DNA from: Pararge aegeria
Lineage: Eukaryota > Arthropoda > Insecta > Lepidoptera > Nymphalidae
DNA length: 64,000 nucleotides
NCBI RefSeq assembly: GCF_905163445.1
Contig: NC_053205.1
Span: 1,364,001 to 1,428,000 of the forward strand
Direction of reading: 5' to 3'
Below are positions 51,501 through 59,100 of this stretch, one piece after another (position 1 is the first letter of the stretch; the number at the start of each line of letters is the position of its first letter). Both the position numbers and the translations under genes were made by a program. Under the pieces are notes generated by a model. That model did no database searches. It was not told where the DNA came from and worked only from the letters and a program-made list of their open reading frames with translations.

Positions 51501-53465
51501 CTGGTCTGGGTATACTTTGAAGCACGCATCATAGAGAGTTTTTAAGCCTGCCGGCATAAGACGATCTGAAAAGAAGTGCTAATTAGAAAAAGAAAACCTG
51601 TAATTTTTTTTTTTATTCGTCAACTTAAGAGTAAAACATTTAACGACAACTAGGTCACTCAACTCATCTCAAACCACACAGAGTTTATGTGACAAGGTAT
51701 AGATTAATGATATTCATTTTAAAAACATTTTTTTTTTATTATTTAAGTTGCCATCACAACCCTACCAGTAGTCAGTACACAACAGTTAGATAGCAAGTTT
51801 ATGATTACAACTTGTACATAGATGACATACCAGATCCCAACCCCACGCAACATTCTCTCTGATAAAGTTATTTTAAAACAAAATTCTTTAAGGTTGCCCT
51901 TACATATTTAATGTTATTAGTGTTCTGTAATCTTATCAAACAATTGAACTGGAATTATTATTATCAGTGTTTTTACACTAATAAAAATAAGTGTAAAAAC
52001 TCTTGTTTCAAACATGTGTCATTGTTATATGGACCTATGAAAACGTAGATCAAAACTGCAACTTTTCCTACTAGATGATGCTACAGTCGCTATAAGACTG
52101 ATGTAAAAGGTATATACTAATTTCGGCATCAATGGTAGGAGAGCTGTAGCTTAATTGGAAAAAGCGCTCAGGCTGTGATTGCCAGAGTCGCAGGTTTGAG
52201 TCCTGTTGGTTCTGAATTTTTTTATATACATTTTAAATTTAGAAAATCTGTAATCATTAAATATATACTATGACAATACACACATCACCACCCAGATTCA
52301 ATGTAAGCATAGCTAAGATTACTGAGGAATATTTTTATGAATAATATACTAAATCACCCAGAAAATGAAAAACATTCACGTTCATCACACAAACATTTTC
52401 CAGTTGTGGGAATCGAATCCACAGCCTTGGCTAAGAAAGCAGGGTCTCTTTTTTTTTTGGCGTGGTGGAAAAGCAAGAAAGCACCCTGCTTTGCCCCTGC
52501 CACTGCACCAATTGGCTGTGGCTCGAAAAGTCTACGAACTATAGTCTTTATTAATTCTGACTAACAGACAACCTTTAGCTCCAACAAAAAATTGGGAAAT
52601 TTAAAAAATTGGGAAATACTCTTAGAGCTTCTTTGCTGCGTGGTAATGGCAGATCCGAAGGGTGTGATTTCTAGTGTAGTTACAAGTACATGAGATTTAA
52701 CACCTACGCCTAAGATTTATGGGCACAGACATGATGCATTCCTTGCACATAGGGTTGTAGGGTCACCAATGCTAATAGCTAGACAGACCAGCCAGTTCTG
52801 CTGAACGTTTGGTTGAAAAGGCTGGGCACGCTATATTAATGATGATTTTGTGTCTCAGTATTAGATAGGACAAAAAAATCAAATTTTGAATGTTATACCA
52901 GTCACAGTCGACTAGTCCGCGCTCGTCCACGCTAGGTGCCCGCTCTTCTGCGAAATGTAAAAAGCCTAACAAAAGCCGGACGACTCCGACACCGATTATT
53001 TTTGCCGGACACGTAATCAAAATTAATCGGTCGCCGGACGCCTGGCAACGCTTCTTGCACACCCTCTGAAGCATTGGCGATGGTTTTCACTTGCCAAAAG
53101 GTAGGCCACCTACTTGGTATGTCAATTATGATTATAAATTCTATTCAAGTCTTACTACTTTTCTACATTTACATTCTACTTCTTTTTTGAGTTCTTCGAA
53201 CACAAACATATAGAATCTTCATATGACTGTGACTGTGGTATGCAGATGCACGCTGAAAGTTTTCCACCAGTGGGATATTATGTTATTGCTACTAGTAATG
53301 ATATGCGAAATAACCTGTTTGGTTATTAGTTTCTTCCGAGGAACCTGCGTCAACAGCTGTTACTGCGGGTCCATCAGAACTGGTCGGCTGCGCATGCGCA
53401 ACGAAAGACAAAGCACTGTTCTGCACCACACCACTGGGCACTCCCGAACTACTTGTGCCGGACAT
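39594..53465 (-). CDS. Su(fu): Suppressor of fused, Hedgehog-pathway negative regulator, 12 exons
   Basis: Exons in transcript order: 53315-53465, 51463-51565, 51170-51262, 49846-50021, 47994-48136, 46294-46379, 45373-45496, 43506-43605, 42826-42902, 40987-41081, 39981-40113, 39594-39785; 1473 nt, 490 aa (human 484, fly 468). All junctions are in phase. SUFU binds Gli/Ci transcription factors, holds them in the cytoplasm and favours repressor processing. Diagnostic stretches: VYPDQPNPLQV…KYWLGGQDPLDYISMY (about 68-98), IPSHWHYVSFGLSDLHGDGR, GYGLELTFRL, GDHVSWH, HGTVTFLQMVG, the linker SVERQIKETLQRGL, then GRVLHDRHFTW, HPYATRGDWLQ-like KPYATRGDWLQILI, and YSWPTHRLTLSILHD at the end. An acidic Ser/Glu stretch (SDSESEGEAEKS) sits in the last exon. 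The first exon is Ser/Thr-rich and poorly conserved, and its donor (ACAG/gttatt) is weak, but the phase (G+AT) fits. Head-to-head with TMED. Confidence 0.95.
40255..40345 (+). mobile_element. non-LTR 3'UTR fragment (AGATCGCT family)
   Basis: GTAACCTGACAGAGATCGCT, GGCGATAACCCGCCTTTGG; tail unclear. Confidence 0.5.
40672..40985 (+). mobile_element. SINE-B copy, full length
   Basis: tRNA-like head with GGGACGGCGCAGCG and GGCTTCGACGCCCGG, then GGTCCAGTCTGATGGAACCC, GACGTGCCGCTAAGCGATTT, AGGTTAGCAAGCTACCATCT. It abuts Su(fu) exon 10 (starts 40987). Confidence 0.8.
41132..41263 (+). mobile_element. SINE-A copy, 3'-truncated
   Basis: Head and B box (GGGTTCGATTCCACAACTGG), body to GTTTATCTGTATATTATTCA, then replaced by other sequence. 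Confidence 0.85.
41264..42600. other. Su(fu) intron 9, mostly unassigned
   Basis: 41290-41325 (TACATTATTCTACTAGTCAA GCC) recurs at 61150. 42110-42225 is a reversed AGATCGCT-family LINE 3'UTR piece. AT-rich elsewhere. A small open frame at 41454-41654 has no recognisable feature. Confidence 0.4.
42603..42812 (+). mobile_element. non-autonomous Helitron beside a Su(fu) splice donor
   Basis: Starts near TCTAATATCATAAATGTG, ends GAACGAAGTCGCGGGAGTCAG then CTAGT. Its 3' end lies 13 nt inside the intron from the exon-9 donor at 42826. Confidence 0.82.
42960..43080 (-). mobile_element. SINE-B tail fragment
   Basis: GATTCCACTACAAGATAACCC, GGCTGCAATGTTATCTGATGG, then T10-rich; ends before the LINE tail. 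Confidence 0.5.
43080..43285 (-). mobile_element. CR1-like LINE 3' end
   Basis: (AAGTCAAAGTC) tail, TATCTTTATTCAAGTAGGCC, GGCACTTTTGATGCGTACAT, CAACAAACTTAGCCGGGTG in reverse. Confidence 0.85.
43288..43500 (-). mobile_element. SINE-B copy, head-truncated
   Basis: TATGACTGCAATCTCACCTG, ACCGGGCTAACCTG, CGCTTAGCGGCACTTCTTTG, CCCGAAGCCTCCCACCAGAC in reverse; stops right at Su(fu) exon 8. Confidence 0.75.
43724..44075. mobile_element. pogo/Tigger-like MITE with TA duplication
   Basis: Left end CAGTGTAATCTCACTTATCC and right end reversed CAGTATAATTTCACTAATCC are inverted repeats continuing into GGCAC. TA at 43722-43723 and 44076-44077. The CAGTRTAAT start and TA target fit the pogo/Tigger group (inference). 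352 bp, no transposase. Confidence 0.85.
44076..44975. other. Su(fu) intron stretch, nothing recognised
   Basis: A/T runs at about 44131, 44252 and (GAAA)n-like at 44385-44430; otherwise no landmark. Confidence 0.4.
44977..45090 (-). mobile_element. SINE-A copy broken at a Helitron start
   Basis: Reverse tail half (ATAAATATACTACGACAATA … GTGTTATGGGTACTACGATG … TTTGTGAATAATATC), ending where TCCCTACTAATATTATAAATG-like Helitron sequence begins. Confidence 0.8.
45095..45205 (+). mobile_element. Helitron 5' fragment
   Basis: TCCCTACTAATATTATAAAT start and GTTACGCTTTCACGCAAAAA block, cut after TATTCTTGGAAGTG; followed by a 45225-45290 scrap of the 7433 repeat (AACGCATTGCTGCTTGGCGG). Confidence 0.75.
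45640..45800 (+). mobile_element. CR1-like LINE RT C-terminal scrap
   Basis: Decayed codons around TTCAAAGTTTATATAAAACG and TTAAGGATTACTTAAACGAT, matching the copy at 60330-60420. Confidence 0.65.
46065..46215 (+). mobile_element. CR1-like LINE 3' end
   Basis: AAAAGAGCAACTGTATTTTT … GTAGAATCACTACAAACAGA … AGGCCTACTTGAAATAAATA. Confidence 0.75.
46495..46840 (-). mobile_element. CR1-like LINE 3' end
   Basis: TATTTCTTTATTCAAATAGG, GGCACTTTTGATGCGTACAT, AGCCCACAACAAACTTAGCC, TAGTCCTTAATACTATAATA in reverse, with decayed RT codons at the right. Confidence 0.82.
47175..47790 (+). repeat. direct tandem duplication, about 314-bp period
   Basis: ACGAATGTAGTTATCACCTG (47182 and 47496), TTTCACAGGCTTTAGAGGTA, CAGTCCTAGCATCAAATGC and GGGTACTATGCGCGTGTCGG occur in both units in the same order with few changes; unit 2 lacks an ACTCCTGACACTTTAATTTT stretch and has an extra TCTGTGACACCGAAACGCTC. 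Confidence 0.9.
48285..48770 (-). mobile_element. SINE-C scrap and complete SINE-B copy
   Basis: 48285-48345 SINE-C (AACGCTGGCCCAGTGCAGAT). 48430-48770 SINE-B from AACTACAAGTTAGCCCTAGA to the head (B box GGGAATCGAGCCCGGG, A box CTGCGCTCAGTG). Confidence 0.75.
48890..48975 (+). repeat. GTGAGTGTATTTTAGTGGG short tandem repeat
   Basis: About three units of 27 bp (GGGAGTGAGTGTATTTTAGT); related wording (GGGTGAGTGAATGTATT) recurs at 45870, 46000 and 49700. Confidence 0.65.
49042..49488. mobile_element. TIR MITE with exact 8-bp duplication
   Basis: Left TATGGAGGGTAGAGGTAAGG and right reversed TATGGAGGGTAGAGATAAGG, continuing AGAGTCATCT in both. ATATTACG duplicated at 49034-49041 and 49489-49496. 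447 bp. Confidence 0.92.
50022..50516. other. Su(fu) intron stretch, nothing recognised
   Basis: AT-rich without landmarks. Confidence 0.4.
50517..50756 (-). mobile_element. SINE-A copy
   Basis: Reverse, complete: ATTCTACGACAATACACACA … GTTGTGGGAATCGAACCCAC … CTGCGCCAGTCGGCCGTC. Confidence 0.9.
51365..51450 (-). mobile_element. SINE-C fragment
   Basis: CACTACAGGGCATAGGTCTC … CACCACGCTGGCCAAGTGCGG; ends 13 bp from Su(fu) exon 2. Confidence 0.6.
52139..52245 (+). mobile_element. SINE-D: tRNA-like element
   Basis: A box TAGCTTAATTGG, B box GGTTTGAGTCC; D arm GCTT/AAGC, T arm GCAGG/CCTGT and a 7-nt acceptor pairing AGAGCTG with TGGTTCT (three G-T pairs). The anticodon arm pairs CTCAGGC with GCCAGAG, which is too long for a normal tRNA. 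Followed by ATTTTTTTATATACATTTTA, also seen at 32328, which points to a SINE. Confidence 0.6.
52255..52530 (-). mobile_element. SINE-A copy with a tiny nested insertion
   Basis: Reverse copy, full head at the right (TGCACCAATTGGCTGTGG). Between two copies of AAGAAAGCA (52433 and 52473) lies TCTCTTTTTTTTTTGGCGTG then GTGGAAAAG, the reversed 3' tip of the 16731/18590 retroelement family. Confidence 0.8.
52645..52770. repeat. fragment of the 7433-type repeat
   Basis: GGCAGATCCGAAGGGTGTG, GATTTAACACCTACGCCTAAG, TGCATTCCTTGCACAT; decayed. Confidence 0.45.
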
Positions 53466-53910
53466 TTTACTTTAGTAGTAAACTAAAAACCACAACCGAT
53501 AACGAAACATTCTGAGCCTGCGTCCACCATGTTTATTTTTTTATAGCCAGATATTTTTTTGTTAATTAAAAAAAAAAATCAGCCCTTCTATTCTGAGTTC
53601 TGGTCTTTTCTTTTTAATTCGAACTTTGATTGTGCTGCCAGTATAAAGTCTCGATTAGACTACATGATAAGCACTAACTAAGAACTCAGTATACCATCTC
53701 TGTATGACTAGTTATGACGATAAATAGGGCACATTTAATCGAGCAGTTTAATCATTTTTAGGTGCCCTAAAAACAATCGCTAAAAAGATGAGCCTCCAGT
53801 CATCAAATTTAACTTCGAACGGTTCATGGTTACACAGTCTGTGGTGAATACATGTCAAGTTTTGGTTTCCGAACAGAATTCTTTGGCGCCATAGTTTTAT
53901 AATTTCAATT

Positions 53911-53911
<1 letters not shown>

Positions 53912-53991
<80 letters not shown>
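53912..53991 (+). repeat. uninterrupted run of 80 T at the retroelement 5' junction
   Basis: T80 lies between the left target-site duplication plus one G and the first base of the element 5'UTR (CGGCGGGAAAC). It is inside the duplication, so it arrived or grew with the insertion rather than belonging to the empty site. Confidence 0.9.
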
Positions 53992-54275
53992 CGGCGGGAA
54001 ACTTCGTACATGGCGGACGCGGTTTTCTCAAATTTTTCTTTGATTTTACTGTAAACTCGTCTTGAAAAGGATTTGGTGTTGTTTATATTGAACTGTAACT
54101 TGGCCTGTCAATTTGTGCACACGTGTTAGTGAGATTCCGGTGTAATTTCGGTGTTTTATGTGAATTTACACAGCAGCAGAAATAGTTGTTATTGGTGATA
54201 TTCGTATAAATCTAACCGTATTTGGTGTTGGTTAAATATTTATTATGTGTCTGTAGTTATAGTGTTTCCAGTAAA

Positions 54276-55610
54276 ATGGATCTAGATACACCTCCTGAGC
54301 CGCCCGACCCGGGGGCATCAGCCTCGTCTCGCAAACGACAAGGAGAGGATACCAACGTATATGCGGCCAAAAAAACTATAACTGATCCTACTCTGGTAAA
54401 CCCATCCGTTCAAAGCCTTTACATACATCCTTCCTTCACCGAAGGCGCCAAGTCATACTCTGACGATGATAATGGGCCTTTTATCGTCCAAGTCTCACGG
54501 GAAGTGGAGGACCCATCCTCTGGAGCGTCATTACGGGCTATAAATTTCGGTCAATTCTTGCACAAACACAAAATTGGTTCAATTATCCACGACGGCGTCA
54601 AAAATATAGGCCGCAACAAAATTACTGTAGAGTTTACTTCTGCCCAAGCTGCCAACAACTTTCTGGTTAGTCCAGTTTTGAAGTTATGCAAATATAGAGC
54701 TATAATTCCCACATACAACATAACCAGAATGGGGCTGGTGAAAGGAGTTCCCGTGGACTGGTCGATGGACGAGCTTGTTGATTCGCTAGAGCTCCCGCCT
54801 GGCTGTGGTGAGGTTCTGAAATCAAGGCGACTGAACAGAAAATCTGTCACAGAGGGTGTCATCACTTGGGTGCCTACCCAATCTGTTGTCCTAACCTTCA
54901 GGGGGCAAATGCTTCCTGCTAAGGTATATTCATACCACACCTCACTGCCAGTTGAAACATATAAACTTCCAACAATACAGTGCCAGAACTGCTGCCGTTT
55001 TGGCCACATTAAAACAATCTGCAGATCTAAGCCCAGATGCTACAGATGTGCTCAGCCCCATACAGGTGACTCATGTTTGGTCATCAAGGAATTATCTACA
55101 TGTTTACACTGCTCTGGTAGTCATTTTGCTACTGATAAAGACTGCCCAGAATTCTCCAGGCAGCAATCTATTAAAATGGTCATGTCTCAGAATAATAAAT
55201 CTTACATTGAAGCATCATCTCAGTTTCCTCCTGTCCGCAGGTCCTATGCTGAGATAACAAAAGAAATGTTTACTCCTACTAATGTAACTTCCTCCAAAAC
55301 CTCCTACCGGCAAACAGTTTTCCGCTCTCCTCGTCCCCGAGCTCCTCTAGCAAAGGGCTACGATAAAAAAGCTGTTCAGACTATTGTCGGTGATTACTCC
55401 TCATCCCTTCCTAATGGATGCGCTCTCAACAACAATGTTGAGAACCCTCCCTCCCAAGGTAAAATGCTTGAGTTTATCTCTGAATTTCTACTTAGTATTG
55501 TCGCTCCATGTAGTGAAATTCCCTTACCGCCCAACGTTGCCAAAAACTTAAGCCAACTTTTTAAACTACTCCAAAATGGGCCCAATAACCCTGCTACAGT
55601 GGAACTGTAA
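54276..55610 (+). CDS. retroelement ORF1 protein, gag-like with three zinc knuckles
   Basis: Intact 444-aa frame from the ATG of MDLDTPPEPPDPG; an in-frame ATG at 54222 would add 18 hydrophobic residues and is less likely. Three tandem CCHC knuckles: CQNCCRFGHIKTIC (about 236-249, C-x2-C-x4-H-x4-C), CYRCAQPHTGDSC (about 255-267, C-x2-C-x3-H-x4-C) and CLHCSGSHFATDKDC (about 276-290, C-x2-C-x3-H-x6-C). Such ORF1 proteins bind the element RNA and form the ribonucleoprotein used in retrotransposition. The N-terminal part is Pro/Ser-rich. The central part (about 75-210) looks like the RNA-binding fold region of Jockey ORF1s, by inference only. No stop or frameshift breaks the frame, so insertion is recent or the frame is under constraint. 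It overlaps the ORF2 remnant by 35 nt. Confidence 0.9.
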   Translation: MDLDTPPEPPDPGASASSRKRQGEDTNVYAAKKTITDPTLVNPSVQSLYIHPSFTEGAKSYSDDDNGPFIVQVSREVEDPSSGASLRAINFGQFLHKHKIGSIIHDGVKNIGRNKITVEFTSAQAANNFLVSPVLKLCKYRAIIPTYNITRMGLVKGVPVDWSMDELVDSLELPPGCGEVLKSRRLNRKSVTEGVITWVPTQSVVLTFRGQMLPAKVYSYHTSLPVETYKLPTIQCQNCCRFGHIKTICRSKPRCYRCAQPHTGDSCLVIKELSTCLHCSGSHFATDKDCPEFSRQQSIKMVMSQNNKSYIEASSQFPPVRRSYAEITKEMFTPTNVTSSKTSYRQTVFRSPRPRAPLAKGYDKKAVQTIVGDYSSSLPNGCALNNNVENPPSQGKMLEFISEFLLSIVAPCSEIPLPPNVAKNLSQLFKLLQNGPNNPATVEL

Positions 55611-55686
55611 AAGTTTACGTCCCAAGAAACATGAGTTAACCTTCATAATCCCACCATTCTTCCTCCCAAAGTCCCCCGTCCTTTGA
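55576..55686 (+). pseudogene. remnant of retroelement ORF2, endonuclease start only
   Basis: An ATG inside the end of ORF1, in another frame, opens MGPITLLQWNCKSLRPKKHEL, the typical opening strand of the APE-like endonuclease of Jockey-clade ORF2 (the QWN motif). After about 25 codons homology stops and the frame runs into TGA. The deletion joint lies about 55640-55660. All catalytic residues beyond the first strand and the whole reverse transcriptase are gone. Confidence 0.75.
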
Positions 55687-56191
55687 GTGTTAAATGTTTT
55701 TTAATGTTTGTTTTCAGTCCTTATTGTAGATTTTTATGTAAATATATAGTAAGTAATAAAATTAAAGTATAATGTACAAAAAATATCCGTGTAAGATATA
55801 TATGCATATGTTGTCTGTGTCCTTAGGTTAAAGAGCTAACTAGCTAATAACAACTATTTCTTGGTACAAATTCAAAATTAACTTTTCATTAGTTTCACCG
55901 ATCAATCTCCTTCGTGCCTTCGTCATCTACAAGACATTGGCGAAATACCTTGTGCCCAGTTGGCGCAGACAAAAGCCATAAACAAGAATTGAATTGAATA
56001 ATTTCAATTTGACATTCTAAAGTCAAAACTAAATTTTGCGAAAATATTTTCGTCACGGCGATCTGTATTTATCTCTATTTTATAAAGACTAACGCCGAAC
56101 TATAAATAGCTAGGTTACTGACGTCTTTGCGTGGTGTGTTCAATGTAGTAGAGAGTGCTTGCGGTTAAAATTTTACGACTTTACTATAAAA

Positions 56192-59100
56192 ATGCGGTAC
56201 ATACTTCTCACGGTTGTGCTTAGCACAGTTTTCGCATACGAAAAAGATATGACTTTTACAGTGCAAGCTGGCAAAATGGACTGTTTTTACCAAAAGGTTT
56301 TAGCTAATGAAATAATTGATATAGAATACCAGGTATATGTTCATTTTATAATATATTTAAAGTTACACCGAAAGTGTATATTTTTTTTACCGGCATTTAC
56401 TTTGCCTAATAGTAAAGTATTGTTTCGGAGGTTTAGTGGTTAGCATGTTTGAGTACGAATTGCGAGATCCTCGCATTCGCTTGGTTTTTTTCAAGAAGGC
56501 ATTGTTTATATGCACTTTTGAAACATCAGTCAGTCATCAAAGTCAGTCTGTTTGTAGTAACTCTACCACCGGTTCGGAAGGCAGATTCGACTGAGAAGAG
56601 CCTGCAGGAAACTCAGCAGATTGCTCTTTCCCAACACCATTTTATAGTTTAACCTTAAGAATTTTTCTGTTTTGTGAGAGATGATAGCGGAGTGACCAGC
56701 TTCCGAGCAGCCTTGTAGTTGAGGAATTTATCAATCATGTAGTTACCACGATTGGTTAAATGTGTTCTAATATATTCTACACTATATACCACTGAACACA
56801 TTATCTATCTGCGCTATTTCCTACCTGCCAGCCAGAACTGGGCTATCAAATGCATTTTCAAATTGCATAGAAAGTTCCCAATATTGGTGCATTGAAAAAA
56901 AATAACTATGGTGTTCAAGCACAGTTTAATTCGGTACTTGAACACCATACAAACAAGTTTCGTGTATTCTGCCATTTAATTTTCTGTTGTAGGTTATAGA
57001 CTCAACACACGGCGAGCTGGACATATCCTTCCAGATGTCTGACCCGCTGGGCAGGTCCATAGTGGCGGACTACAAGAAACCGGACAATGCTCACCGACAC
57101 ACCGCGCTACAAGAGGGTGATTACAGGCTCTGCTTCGACAACACCTTTAGCACCTTTAGTGAAAAGACTGTGAGCAAAGTTTAATTATTCTACAGCTTTA
57201 TAAAGCCTCAGACCTCTAACTTTTCAATGTTATGTGCTTTAAGGAAAACACTGTGTGCGGTACGCACACAGTGTTTTCCTGCAAAGGTGTGTGAAGTCAG
57301 TGGCAATAATATTAATTACAATTATGAAAATGAGGGGTTTATGTAATAAAATAATAAACGACAATTATGTGTATAAACAGTGGCGTGCATAGAGGGTATG
57401 CACAGGGCATGCAGATGATATATAAACAAGTAACTCTCCAGTACGAGTTATAAAAACTTAAGGGCTAGGCTGTTTGTAACTCTTACAAAGCCTATCCTTA
57501 AGTTTTTCATTCATACTGGAGAGTATTTCTATTTTATCTCGTATTGTATCTGCTCAAAATTCAAATTTAAATTCAAATTCATTTATTTGCTTAAAACATG
57601 ACAAAATATTATTAGACATGCAAATCTTAATTTACTAGATGTCACCAGTCAATTGCAAATATATTTAAAATAATTAAAATAGTAATCATATGTACACTAT
57701 TATAGAATTAAGATGAGAAATAAGGTGTATTAGCTGTAGGTCATAATCAAAAATTAGAAAAATAAGAAATAAAAAGTCTGAATTAATGTATTGTGGCAAA
57801 GAATTCTTTTAAAGAATAATAACACTTGTCCACTGACCAGTCGTGTAATTTAGCTTTGAACTTCAGGAACGGTAACTCTCTTTTAAAGTTATTGGTAATG
57901 CTCGCTAAGTGCAAACCCTGTATGCTCGCCTTTGTGTGAAGTCCACCAATCAGCACTTGGCCAGCATAGTGGACTATAGCTAGAACTGTTCATATGGCAG
58001 GAGACCTGTGCCGAGTAGTAGGCAGGTAATACATTGATATGATAAATAAATAATAAATAAATAAATATACTACTCCAATACACACATTGCCATCTAGCCC
58101 CAAAGTAAGCGTAGCTTGTGTTATGGGTACTGAGATAGCTGATGAATATTTTTTTATGAATATAATACACATAAATACTTATAATATACAGATAAACACC
58201 CAGACACTGAAAAACGTTCATGTTCATCACACAAAATACTTTCCAGTTGTGGGAATCGAACCCACGACCTTGGACTCAGAAAGCAGGGTCGCTGCCCACT
58301 GCGCCACTCGCCGTCACAATGATGATGATGAGGTTCGGGTTTACCTTTTTATAGAAGTGTGATTACTTCTGGAGAACATATAAAATTTACTGTTTTAAAT
58401 GTACAGATAAATTCGATTGCCAGAGCGATGCATTCATTTAAATTAATAATACATCTTTTCAGGTATTCTTTGATCTCATGGTAGACACAGAGGAACCAGA
58501 ATTAAGGGAATATGATGATGATAAGGAGATGGAATTGGGTAAGTAATTATTATTATATTTATTTAGTACAGTAAAAATATTTGAAAGGTAAGTTATTAAG
58601 CGCTAGCCTCGACACAAACACTAGATCAACAAGATGGAGCAAAAAACTAGATCAATGAGGTAGTGCTAACCACTAGATTGACAAGGTAGTGCAATACAAC
58701 TAGATCAACGAGGTAGTGCTAACCACAAAATCTTCCAGGTATTGCTGGTTAGCTAGTGGTTGCTAGATCAACTAGGTAGTGCAAAAAACTAGATCAACGA
58801 GGTAGTGCTAATCACTAAATCTTCCAGGTATTGCTGGTTAGCTAGTGGTTGCTAGATCAACTAGGTAGTGCAAAAAACTAGATCAACGAGGTAGTGCTAA
58901 CCACTAAATCTTCCAGGTAAATCTGGTTAGCTAGTGGTTGCTAGATCAACTGGGTAGTGCAAAAAACTAGATCAACGAGGTAGTGCTAATCACTAAAACT
59001 TCCAGGTATTGCTGGTTAGCTTGTGGTTACTAGATCAACACGGTAATGCAAAACATCTAAATCAACGAGTTAGTGCTAACCACTAAATCTTCCAGGTATT

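Larger units (their letters stand above)
53911..55997 (+). mobile_element. ORF1-only (ORF2-deleted) Jockey-type non-LTR retroelement with target-site duplication
   Basis: Flanked on both sides by the same 12 bases, ATAATTTCAATT (53899-53910 and 55998-56009). From the left it holds a G and 80 T, about 284 bp of 5'UTR, an intact gag-like ORF1, the first codons of ORF2, and about 300 bp of 3'UTR ending in GAATTGAATTGA. The ORF2 body (endonuclease and reverse transcriptase) is missing. It occupies most of the interval between the divergent Su(fu) and TMED start codons. Confidence 0.85.
53466..56191. promoter_or_regulatory. divergent Su(fu) / TMED intergenic interval
   Basis: Start codons are 2.7 kb apart, but removing the retroelement and one duplication leaves about 0.6 kb, the likely original shared promoter region. 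No TATA element was identified; assignment is by layout. Confidence 0.5.

Noticed and set aside
54551..55009. 152-codon minus-strand frame
   Set aside because: Antisense of the retroelement ORF1.
57235..57290. Short perfect hairpin GGAAAACACTGTGTGCG / CGCACACAGTGTTTTCC as a possible miRNA or terminator
   Set aside because: Stem of about 17 bp with a tiny loop in a TMED intron; too short for a typical miRNA precursor and eukaryotic genes do not use such terminators. It may be a MITE scrap.
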